From assembly GCF_900156915.1 (NCBI RefSeq), contig NZ_LT732535.1:1389823-1453822 (forward strand): DNA of 64,000 nt, in the 5' to 3' direction. The DNA is from Sediminibacillus massiliensis. GTDB lineage: Bacteria; Bacillota; Bacilli; Bacillales; Amphibacillaceae. Below the pieces are notes generated by a model. The model saw only the letters and a program-made list of their open reading frames with translations, made no database searches and was not told the DNA's origin. The translations under genes and the position numbers were made by a program. Below, piece by piece: positions 8,259 to 15,711 of this stretch (position 1 is its first letter; every line of letters starts with the position of its first letter).

Positions 8259-9455
8259 TTATTCATATCTTAAAGCTTCGATAGGATTTAATTTAGAAGC
8301 CTTTGCTGCCGGCACGATTCCAAACAAAATACCGATAAACATAGATAGGATTAATAATACTGTTACGGTAACCCATGAAACAGCTGCTGGTAATATCCCT
8401 AACACAGAGATGATGGAAGTTATCCCCCACCCAACTAGCACCCCAATCGAACCGCCAATTAAAGTTATAGCGACAGATTCTATCAAGAATTGAGTTAATA
8501 TTTGTGTTCTCGAAGCCCCAATGGCTTTACGTAAACCAATTTCTTTCGTCCTTTCTGTGACTGAAACCAGCATGATGTTCATAATGCCTATACCGCCCAC
8601 TAATAAAGATATTCCGGCAATACTACTGACAACTAGGGATAATATACGTGTTATACTACTTATTCCATCAGAAATTCTTTCTAAATTAATTATTTCAAAG
8701 GTGCCATTTACATTATGAGTATCATTAAGTAGGGTTGTGGCATGGTTACCGACAATAGAAATTTGATTAACATTATCGACTTGCAAGGACAATTCTGTAA
8801 ACTCTTCATTGTTAAAAATATTCTTCCAGGTTTTAGCTGGCAGCACAACCTGGTTATTGTCCGATGCAAATAATCCATCAGATTTTTCTATTAAACCGAC
8901 TATTTCAATTGGTTGACCGTTCACCCGGATGACTTCTCCAATAGGGTTTGTTCCTTGTTCGAATAACTTTTCTTTAATCGAATAATCTATATAACCAATT
9001 CTCCGCCCTTGAACAAAATCAATTGCAGAAAAATGACTACCACTATCCAATTGAATATCCTTCGATGCTAGATATGTCTGATTAATTCCCTTAACCGGCA
9101 ACATGTCCATCCGGCCTTTATAATTGATGGTGGTTGAGTCTGTACTCGAGGTAATAACGTTAATGACGTGTGGTATTTTCTCCAACATATCGATATCAGT
9201 TTCATCAAAATGAGACTGAGTCTGAGAGAAATACTCTTCTCCCATTTCATCCTCTGAAGGCTGATAGATGATATCAATGGTGGATGCACTGCCAATCAAA
9301 TTATCTGTGATTAACTTTTCCCCACCCCTACCAATCGACATAACTACAATAACGGAAGATACACCGATAATAATACCAATCATCGACAAGAAGGAACGAA
9401 GCTTGTTCGTTTTCAGGGATGTTATTGCCATTAACAAATTTTCAGTAAGGTTCAT
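8259..9455 (-). CDS. MacB/FtsX-like ABC transporter permease (As-48H / YknZ type)
   Basis: A 398-residue permease. One N-terminal membrane helix (SFLSMIGIIIGVSSVIVVMSIGRGGE) is followed by a ~230-residue extracellular MacB-like domain and three C-terminal helices with the family segment MLVSVTERTKEIGLRKAIGA. The start at 9455 overlaps the end of the ATPase gene by 14 nt; the frame extends to 9539 without a site. It is the last gene of the bacteriocin operon. By analogy with AS-48 and YknWXYZ, the set would add export or self-protection. That role is inferred. Confidence 0.88.
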   Translation of the reverse strand: MNLTENLLMAITSLKTNKLRSFLSMIGIIIGVSSVIVVMSIGRGGEKLITDNLIGSASTIDIIYQPSEDEMGEEYFSQTQSHFDETDIDMLEKIPHVINVITSSTDSTTINYKGRMDMLPVKGINQTYLASKDIQLDSGSHFSAIDFVQGRRIGYIDYSIKEKLFEQGTNPIGEVIRVNGQPIEIVGLIEKSDGLFASDNNQVVLPAKTWKNIFNNEEFTELSLQVDNVNQISIVGNHATTLLNDTHNVNGTFEIINLERISDGISSITRILSLVVSSIAGISLLVGGIGIMNIMLVSVTERTKEIGLRKAIGASRTQILTQFLIESVAITLIGGSIGVLVGWGITSIISVLGILPAAVSWVTVTVLLILSMFIGILFGIVPAAKASKLNPIEALRYE

Positions 9456-10134
9456 CTCTAACTTTTCCTTTTCTATCAGAAATCCGTCCATCATAAATAT
9501 ATATATTTTCATCGGCAAAGGCGGCGATATGCGACTCATGTGTTACCATTAAAATGGTCGTTCCTTCTTTATTTAGTTCCAAAAAAATCCTCATGATGGA
9601 ATCACTGGTTTTCATATCTAGGGATCCGGTCGGTTCGTCCGCCAGCAAAAACTCTGGATCGTTAATTAAAGCCCGAGCAATCGCCACACGTTGTTTTTGA
9701 CCGCCGGAAAGTGTATTCGGCAGGTTATTCATTTTGTCTAGTAAACCCACTTTTTCTAGGACCTCTTCCATTTTTTCCTTTCTGCTTCGTCTGTCGAGAC
9801 CAGCATAAATCAAAGGAAGTTCTACGTTTTTTTTGACACTAATTCTAGGCAGTAGATGAAACTGTTGAAATACAAAGCCTATGTACTTGTTTCTTATTAT
9901 CGCCAACTCTTTTGTTGTGTATTTCGTGATATTCCGGGTGTTAAAAGAAATTTCACCCTCAGATGGTCTATCCAAACATCCAATGATATTAAGCAAACTG
10001 GATTTTCCTGAGCCCGAGGGGCCTGTAATCGAATAGAAGCCGCCTTTTTCTATAGAAAGATTGATATTATCCAGAACAGGCACTTTTTCTTCCTCGATAT
10101 AATAATGCTTATACATGTCATTTATCTCAATCAT
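9442..10134 (-). CDS. ABC transporter ATP-binding protein (As-48G / YknY type)
   Basis: A 230-residue nucleotide-binding domain of the MacB/LolD group. Walker A is GPSGSGKSS, the Q-loop is in FVFQQFHLLPR, the signature is LSGGQKQR, Walker B is LLADEPT and the H-loop is in MVTHE. It overlaps the adaptor gene upstream by 8 nt and the permease downstream by 14 nt, showing translational coupling within one complex. Confidence 0.92.
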   Translation of the reverse strand: MIEINDMYKHYYIEEEKVPVLDNINLSIEKGGFYSITGPSGSGKSSLLNIIGCLDRPSEGEISFNTRNITKYTTKELAIIRNKYIGFVFQQFHLLPRISVKKNVELPLIYAGLDRRSRKEKMEEVLEKVGLLDKMNNLPNTLSGGQKQRVAIARALINDPEFLLADEPTGSLDMKTSDSIMRIFLELNKEGTTILMVTHESHIAAFADENIYIYDGRISDRKGKVRDEPY

Positions 10135-11254
10135 TCACAACCACGTCCATACCTTCGAACATTTCGTCTGTTGGATTTTCAATGATTTGATCACTTTGCT
10201 TCAAACCTTCTTTGATTTCAATCCGGTTATCTGACGTTATTCCGGTTTCTACGTTTTTTCTCTGTAATTTATCTTCCATGACTATATAAACATAGCTTTG
10301 ATCTTCATCGAACATTACGGAAGAAATTGGTATAGTATCTGCTTGTATAGCACCCGTATCAATTTCTAAATTCAAATTAAATCCTGGCCGGAGATTTAGC
10401 TCCACTGATTCCATATCTACAACAGCACGGTATTCGACAGTTTGTTTTTCGCTATTACCGATATTTTCTCCTTCTGTTGGAAACAAATCCACTTTCGATA
10501 TGGTTCCTTCCCATTCTTCCCCCTCAAAAGCCTCAGCATTTAATGAAACATTCTGTCCTTCCTTCACCTTTGGAACATCGTACTCAGAAAGGTAAGCGAC
10601 GGCTTCCAAATGATCAGGATTGAATACACGTAATATAGGTGTTTCACTGCCTATTCGCGAGACGTCCAAATCAGTATATGTCATCACGACACCGTCTATC
10701 TTACTCTTTACGTGAAGATCTTCCATCTTACCTTCTATCCTATCTTTCTCTATTAAACTTTGATTCAAATCTATATTTGCTAGTTTCTTCTGATGTATGT
10801 ATTGGTTCTTTTCCTCACGAAGATCATTTATTATTATGTTTTCTGAATGTTCTTCCTCGCCAGCTTTTTCAATCTTCTTCTCTACTACGTTTATTTGCTC
10901 TTGAAGACGGTTTATTTCAAGATACTGGGAATTAATAGCATTTTGGTTTTGTTCTTTCTCATATGCTAGATCGTTGTTTTTGTATGTAACCAAAACATCA
11001 TCTTTTTTAACTTTCGATCCATCATCGACACTATACTCAAATTTTTCACCTTTATTCGGGTTATAGTGTACCGTTTGAACCTCGCTTAATCGTAGTTTTC
11101 CAGGGATTAATAGATTTGTTGTCAGTTCCTCTTGTTGAATCGTCACGACATCTACTGAACGTTCTTCTCCACTGCTCACTTGAAAATAAAGGATGCCTCC
11201 AATCCAAACAACAACCCAAAAAACAACGATACCTATTACTAGTTGTTTCTTCAA
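10127..11254 (-). CDS. Membrane-fusion (HlyD/RND-type) adaptor subunit (As-48F / YknX type)
   Basis: A 375-residue protein with one N-terminal membrane anchor, a split biotinyl-lipoyl domain (DGSKVKKDDVLVTY...KSKIDGVVMTY), a central coiled coil about 75 residues long and a C-terminal beta-barrel region. The start is a TTG at 11254 with a weak site. A membrane-fusion protein in a Gram-positive operon with a MacB-like ATPase and permease is the signature of the YknWXYZ and as-48EFGH sets. Confidence 0.87.
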   Translation of the reverse strand: MKKQLVIGIVVFWVVVWIGGILYFQVSSGEERSVDVVTIQQEELTTNLLIPGKLRLSEVQTVHYNPNKGEKFEYSVDDGSKVKKDDVLVTYKNNDLAYEKEQNQNAINSQYLEINRLQEQINVVEKKIEKAGEEEHSENIIINDLREEKNQYIHQKKLANIDLNQSLIEKDRIEGKMEDLHVKSKIDGVVMTYTDLDVSRIGSETPILRVFNPDHLEAVAYLSEYDVPKVKEGQNVSLNAEAFEGEEWEGTISKVDLFPTEGENIGNSEKQTVEYRAVVDMESVELNLRPGFNLNLEIDTGAIQADTIPISSVMFDEDQSYVYIVMEDKLQRKNVETGITSDNRIEIKEGLKQSDQIIENPTDEMFEGMDVVVND

Positions 11255-11304
11255 AAAAGTTCACTCACTTTACAAATAGATAGTATCCAAAATAAAGACT
11301 ACGG

Positions 11305-11865
11305 TTAAATAAATGCCAACTGCATTTGTGAAACGAAAATCCCTGCTAACTTCATTACAAAGAAGAAAAAGCAATACGCAATAATAATCTTTTGGGAAAG
11401 CATGGTGTGTTTTTTAAGTAACTTATAGAACACATACAGTGATAAGTAAATTAAAGGGTTGAGAAATAGCAAAATTGGCTCGTTTAGCAAGACAACTTGA
11501 TTGGGTGATTGATTAAAAAAGTTAGCTACAGCTAATGGTAAATTAATAAAATACACGACTAGATTTGAAGCACTAACTATGTATATAAACATCGCCTTAC
11601 TGGCATTTGCATCAAAAATCACACCAAAAAAGTATGCAACCAACCCCGTGAATAACAAGCTAATGATAATAGCAAATAGATTCATGCCGAATATAAATAA
11701 AACAAGTGTAGTTACAGTTTGCGAAGAAATGCTTTCCACTGATTGTTTGGACAGCCAAGACAAATAAGGGAATATACTTATTTGAAAGAGCAGAAACATG
11801 AACACAGTGATACAGAAATTTAAGCCTATCCTGCTTTTTAGATTGATATTTTCCAATTTAGACAC
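11305..11865 (-). CDS. Yip1-domain membrane protein (As-48E / YknW type)
   Basis: A 186-residue protein with about five membrane helices and the Yip1-type layout, starting at a GTG (11865). It lies 17 bp after the small immunity-type gene and 50 bp before the adaptor gene. In B. subtilis the equivalent YknW assists assembly of YknXYZ, which protects against the SdpC toxin. Its position in front of the adaptor, ATPase and permease genes supports the assignment more than its divergent sequence does. Confidence 0.72.
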   Translation of the reverse strand: MSKLENINLKSRIGLNFCITVFMFLLFQISIFPYLSWLSKQSVESISSQTVTTLVLFIFGMNLFAIIISLLFTGLVAYFFGVIFDANASKAMFIYIVSASNLVVYFINLPLAVANFFNQSPNQVVLLNEPILLFLNPLIYLSLYVFYKLLKKHTMLSQKIIIAYCFFFFVMKLAGIFVSQMQLAFI

Positions 11866-11882
11866 CTATCTCTTCCTTTTGA

Positions 11883-12035
11883 TTATTTCTTCATCACCTG
11901 GACTAACTGTGTCGCTGTGATTCCTATACTGATGAATATAAATACTAATCCGACTAATTTATAAGAAGTAAAAAATGCCAATACAGCACCAATCACAAAA
12001 CTTCCTGTTGAAATCAAACTCGCTTTTCTATTCAT
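11883..12035 (-). CDS. Small basic hydrophobic protein, predicted circular bacteriocin immunity protein
   Basis: A 50-residue protein, MNRKASLIST...VQVMKK, with two membrane helices, five Lys/Arg and no acidic residue. AAAGGAT lies 10 nt upstream. Small cationic hydrophobic proteins of this size next to the DUF95 gene give immunity in circular bacteriocin clusters (AS-48 D1, circularin A CirE). It sits 18 bp after the DUF95 gene, in the expected position. The immunity role is inferred from size, charge and place; such proteins share little sequence. Confidence 0.75.
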   Translation of the reverse strand: MNRKASLISTGSFVIGAVLAFFTSYKLVGLVFIFISIGITATQLVQVMKK

Positions 12036-12053
12036 ACATTCTCATCCTTTCAC

Positions 12054-12590
12054 TTATGGTGTTATGTATATTTCTACGGTTGCCGCCAAAAAAACGAAGA
12101 TTACGATTATAACAATTAACGAAACTACTTTTTTAAGATGTACAGTAATTTGGTTACGCATTGATTGCCCTAAGAATATGCTATGTAACAGAAGTTGAAG
12201 ACTTTTGAAACCTAATACTCCGCTTAAAATCAGTGCAGGTATTTCCCAAATGCCATGTGGAATGATTTTTATTACAATCTCGATTATGGAAACACCCTCT
12301 ATATATGCTTCCTTTATGGCCAAACCAATATAAAGGCCATTGTAAAGGAGAAATATAATGGATAGTACTCCAAAGGTTACATAACCGAGCATAATGGTTC
12401 CTACAGCGAATAAATTATTTGTAATTAAATCGCGAAAGTCATTAGAAACATAAATTTCCGCTCCAGATTCATTGAAGCCGGACCCGGAGTCATTCCAAAG
12501 AAACCCTATAATGAGCCCCCCTAACAACAGCAATGCCGCGGCCCAAAATAACTTCCTGTCTTCATGAATAAACCTTTTAACTAACTTCAT
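12054..12590 (-). CDS. SpoIIM/DUF95 family membrane protein of the circular bacteriocin cluster
   Basis: A 178-residue protein with about five membrane helices and the DUF95 pattern: an N-terminal amphipathic segment, LYNGLYIGLAI, the conserved PHGIWEIPALILSG motif and a C-terminal EIYITP. DUF95 proteins (As-48C, CirC, UblC) are a constant part of circular bacteriocin loci, where they act in maturation, secretion and immunity. The start is the ATG at 12590, or a TTG at 12599 closer to AAGG. Both lie inside the preceding ATPase gene. Confidence 0.88.
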   Translation of the reverse strand: MKLVKRFIHEDRKLFWAAALLLLGGLIIGFLWNDSGSGFNESGAEIYVSNDFRDLITNNLFAVGTIMLGYVTFGVLSIIFLLYNGLYIGLAIKEAYIEGVSIIEIVIKIIPHGIWEIPALILSGVLGFKSLQLLLHSIFLGQSMRNQITVHLKKVVSLIVIIVIFVFLAATVEIYITP

Positions 12591-13290
12591 TATTTTCAAT
12601 ATATATTCGCCTTATTTTCTCTTCCATCTCTGCTATCGTATGATTCGCAACATCAAATTCAGTAGCTAGGGTTCCTTGATTTAAGATTCCGATTCTGTCG
12701 CATGTATTATGGGCCAATTCCAAGATATGAGTGGTCATCAAGACTAGACTTCCCTTTTCGACAAAAGATTTCAAATAATCCTTTATCACATTGGAACTAA
12801 TCATATCTACTCCTGTTAAGGGTTCATCCAGAATTAGTATCTCTGGTTCAGAAATAATGACAGAAGCAATGGATAACTTTTGCTTCATTCCATTAGAATA
12901 TTTGGCAATCAGTTTATCTTTGGCCTGATATAAATTAAATTTCTTTAATAAAAAAGAAACTTTTTCATCGATTTTATCTTTTTGGATATCTAATATAGCC
13001 GAAGCAAAATAGAGATATTCTTCCCCTGTCAGATAATCATACATGGTAGGTGAATCAGGTATAAAACCTATTTCCACTTTATTAGAATTTAAGTCTACTT
13101 GGTATCCGTTTATATTTACTTTTCCTTCGGTCGGAGTTAGTAATCCAGCAATAATCTTAACTAGTGTTGTTTTTCCTACCCCATTTGTTCCTACAATTCC
13201 ATAAAAGGTGCCTTTCTCTATATGAAGGTTTATGTTATTCAGTACAACGTTTTCTCCAAATGTTTTGCCAACGCTTTCTAACTTAATCAT
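12577..13290 (-). CDS. ABC transporter ATP-binding protein of the circular bacteriocin cluster
   Basis: A 237-residue nucleotide-binding domain with Walker A GTNGVGKTT, signature region YSNGMKQKLS, Walker B ILILDEPLTGVD and H-loop MTTH. It is of the bacteriocin/antibiotic type found as As-48D or CirD. It overlaps the large membrane protein gene by 8 nt and the DUF95 gene by 14 nt, so the three are probably made together as a secretion/maturation complex. It is distinct from the second ATPase at 9442. Confidence 0.9.
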   Translation of the reverse strand: MIKLESVGKTFGENVVLNNINLHIEKGTFYGIVGTNGVGKTTLVKIIAGLLTPTEGKVNINGYQVDLNSNKVEIGFIPDSPTMYDYLTGEEYLYFASAILDIQKDKIDEKVSFLLKKFNLYQAKDKLIAKYSNGMKQKLSIASVIISEPEILILDEPLTGVDMISSNVIKDYLKSFVEKGSLVLMTTHILELAHNTCDRIGILNQGTLATEFDVANHTIAEMEEKIRRIYIENNEVS

Positions 13291-14923
13291 TCTCTTTGAA
13301 CACCTCTTTAAAATCGATCTTCTTCAGAAACAACATAGTGAAAATGTAACTGCATGCAACGGTCAAGAAAAGGAAAATCACTGTTATGCTTAAAGCAGCA
13401 TAAACCATATCTGTTGAAAGCTGCCGCTCGACGAAAAATAAAGCAGTCGATATCAAAGTGAATAGTACAATAAGAGCTGTGTTCAACACTTCGTTATAAA
13501 AAGCCGCTTTCTTGGATTGTCCCAATTCGTAATAATGTTCCCAATTTATTTTGGGAAACAAAGCCGTTGTTGAAATTTGAATAATGCCGCTCACTAAGCC
13601 AAATGCCAACGATACACATAACATAAAAATAGTATTTAATACATTTAACTCCGTGATTACTAACAGATAGACAAAAACAAGCAAGGTCATTAGTAAAACA
13701 AATAAGCTATATACTTTCAGTTTCTGGGAAACGACTTCCCATAGGGAAATGCTTTTTCTGGTAAATAAATGAAGATTTTTGCTTTCTTGATCAACAGCGA
13801 GAAGCATCCTTAGTGAATCGCCCAAAATGTGATAGATATAGATGGAAAATAATATAGTGAAGCCAAGCGTATATAGAAAGGAGTTATTAGACAGAAAGAT
13901 GTCTACTAACGGGATGCTTATTCCTGTAATGCAAGCAAGAATGATGAACGTCCTTCCTAAATGTTCCCACCACCAGCCATTCAACCTTCGCAAATTCAAT
14001 AAATCTTTTATAAAAAAAGGCTTTTTGCTTTTCGTGAATGGAGACACCTTGTAGGAGGCGTGATAAGAATCAAATCCATCCATATAAGGTAATAGATCTG
14101 TTTTCATTAAAATTTTATACGTGCGGTTGACTACAAAGAAATTCACAATCGCCAATAAAATAATCGCTATGAACCCTACCGCCCCTATTGAAGTAGTGAA
14201 GATGTCATCCATCGATCTCATCCTCAATCCTTGAATAAGATTGGTAAGGTGCATTGTTTCGAAACTACTGTTCAGAAAAACATTTAGCAAAATATATGGT
14301 ATGTAAAAAGATATAACCAGGGTAATTATGTAGCTAACAAAATACAAGGAGTTTTTCAAGAAAAACAATTTCATGTATTTTGACAATAAGAAGGTACTCA
14401 AGCTTATGGTGAAAATTAAAAAGTTAAGAACCAGAAAATAAAGAACCGGAATCAGAACCAATGGATATAGTACATATGGCGTTAATGCTCCCATGGCACC
14501 TAGATAAATTGGCAATAGAATCAAATAGCAGTAAATGATCGTACTCTTAACACTACTTTCTAAGGCTTTGGTAAAAACCCTTAGTACTCGGAATTCTTTA
14601 TTCATCAGCAGCATTTTACTCTGATCTAAAATAAAATAAGATTTATTCTGATTATAAAAAGAAAATGACTGACTTATTAATCTAAAAATCGTCAATAAAG
14701 CTACGAATACCCAAAAGTCATTTGCTCGAATATGGACTTTTAAATAATTGGCAAGTGCTGTTACACTGATAAATATCACGAGACTTGCTATTAATAAAAC
14801 TAGGTTATACTTCTTTATCGAAATTTCGAATCCCCAATCATGAAAGTTCTTTCTTATTTGGGAAATTCTCTCGAATCGATAAATATTGAATATATGATTG
14901 ATATTCTTCTTTGTTTTACTCAT
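13283..14923 (-). CDS. Large multi-spanning membrane protein (As-48B/CirB type) of the circular bacteriocin cluster
   Basis: A 546-residue protein with about twelve membrane helices in two halves separated by a basic cytoplasmic stretch (KSKKPFFIKDLLNLRRLNG). Length, topology and position directly after the precursor match the CirB/As-48B proteins, thought to take part in cyclisation and export. Sequence conservation in that family is low, so the call rests mainly on context. The ATG at 14923 has a weak GAG site; a GTG at 14932 is also in frame. It begins 71 nt after the precursor stop. Confidence 0.8.
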   Translation of the reverse strand: MSKTKKNINHIFNIYRFERISQIRKNFHDWGFEISIKKYNLVLLIASLVIFISVTALANYLKVHIRANDFWVFVALLTIFRLISQSFSFYNQNKSYFILDQSKMLLMNKEFRVLRVFTKALESSVKSTIIYCYLILLPIYLGAMGALTPYVLYPLVLIPVLYFLVLNFLIFTISLSTFLLSKYMKLFFLKNSLYFVSYIITLVISFYIPYILLNVFLNSSFETMHLTNLIQGLRMRSMDDIFTTSIGAVGFIAIILLAIVNFFVVNRTYKILMKTDLLPYMDGFDSYHASYKVSPFTKSKKPFFIKDLLNLRRLNGWWWEHLGRTFIILACITGISIPLVDIFLSNNSFLYTLGFTILFSIYIYHILGDSLRMLLAVDQESKNLHLFTRKSISLWEVVSQKLKVYSLFVLLMTLLVFVYLLVITELNVLNTIFMLCVSLAFGLVSGIIQISTTALFPKINWEHYYELGQSKKAAFYNEVLNTALIVLFTLISTALFFVERQLSTDMVYAALSITVIFLFLTVACSYIFTMLFLKKIDFKEVFKEND

Positions 14924-14994
14924 CTTTTTCACTCTTTTAATATTTTTATTATGTACTTCAATAGTTTAGGAGGGGGGATAAGTATATTATTTTC

Positions 14995-15327
14995 TTACCA
15001 GGCCGCAGCCATATCTTTTCCCTCTTTTTTGATGAGGTTTTTAGCAGTAAAGATTGCCGCAGATACCGCAATACCCCCACCAGAAGCACCAAAGATAATG
15101 GCAATGACACTCCAAACTGTAGAACCTCCAGCAAGTAAATCAATTGTTTTACCAGCTGTCGCCATACTAATACCTAACTTTCCAGCAAGTTCAACACCGA
15201 AATTAGAAGCTACAACAGGGCTTCCTCCTACTTGCATCGCAGTAAGCGAAAATGCAAGTCCTATAACACTAATAAAGGATAACAGTAACACTTTTTTCAT
15301 ATTAAAATTCACTGAGTTATTAATCAT
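14995..15327 (-). CDS. Circular bacteriocin precursor (amylocyclicin/circularin-like)
   Basis: A 110-residue precursor. Residues 1-46 form a leader with a hydrophobic stretch (KKVLLLSFISVIGLAFSL). Residues 47-110 are a 64-residue core that starts LAGKLGISMATAGKTIDLLA, has a Gly/Ala-rich middle (FGASGGG) and ends in a Lys-rich helix (TAKNLIKKEGKD) and MAAAW. Leu1-Trp64 joining, core length, the LGIS start, AGKTID and the AAAW end all resemble amylocyclicin. The predicted net charge of the core is +3. GGGGGAG lies 6 nt before the ATG. The cleavage site after Glu46 is predicted, not shown. Confidence 0.9.
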   Translation of the reverse strand: MINNSVNFNMKKVLLLSFISVIGLAFSLTAMQVGGSPVVASNFGVELAGKLGISMATAGKTIDLLAGGSTVWSVIAIIFGASGGGIAVSAAIFTAKNLIKKEGKDMAAAW

Positions 15328-15659
15328 AAAACTCTCCCCCTGATTCTCCCCCTCCTCAAAAAAGAAGTTATCATAATTGGTTGGATGACTAAACCTATTT
15401 TAAGCATATTTTTCCAAAATACTGGTAAAGTCCTAACCCTCTGATAAGACTTCGAGAAGTTAAAAGTACTTACTACTTACATATTTTTCTAATAGAGAAC
15501 TGTAAGTAAAACTTTTTTACTAGTATAAAAACAAGCAATTTCGCAAAAAATTCGACACTTATAATCTCTCTTTTTGAAACTCAAGAAGGAAATTGGACAC
15601 TATAGTTTAGGAATATTGGTTTAAATGAAAAATTCACCAATTAAATGAAAATAGGACAT
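15328..15659 (-). promoter_or_regulatory. Upstream control region of the bacteriocin operon
   Basis: A 332-bp AT-rich gap without coding sequence. It holds two adjacent direct copies of the heptamer TACTTAC (15467-15480) and an inverted copy, GTAAGTA (15502-15508). A TATACT -10-like hexamer on the minus strand lies at 15522-15527 without a convincing -35. The precursor would then have a leader of about 190 nt ending in a double GGAGGGGG/GGGGGAG purine tract. Confidence 0.4.
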
Positions 15660-15700
15660 AAAAAAGCTGGAACCCTTTGTATAGGGTACCATGCTTTTTT
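15660..15700 (-). terminator. Terminator of the sugar-porter gene
   Basis: A hairpin pairing AGCATGGTACCC with GGGTTCCAGCT (small mismatches) has A/T runs on both sides, so it may act in both directions. It separates the transporter from the bacteriocin operon. Confidence 0.75.
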
Positions 15701-15711
15701 ATCTCTATGAA

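Noticed and set aside
9442-10134. ABC set at 8259-11254 as a stand-alone macrolide exporter (MacAB)
   Set aside because: The Yip1-like gene in front, operon fusion to the bacteriocin genes and the Gram-positive setting fit the YknWXYZ/As-48EFGH type better.
12054-12590. SpoIIM-family protein as the sporulation protein SpoIIM
   Set aside because: It is embedded in the bacteriocin operon between an ATPase and the immunity-type gene; DUF95 proteins of such loci share this fold.
14958-15143. 61-codon minus-strand frame inside the bacteriocin precursor gene
   Set aside because: It is an out-of-frame shadow of the precursor, whose own frame carries the bacteriocin features.
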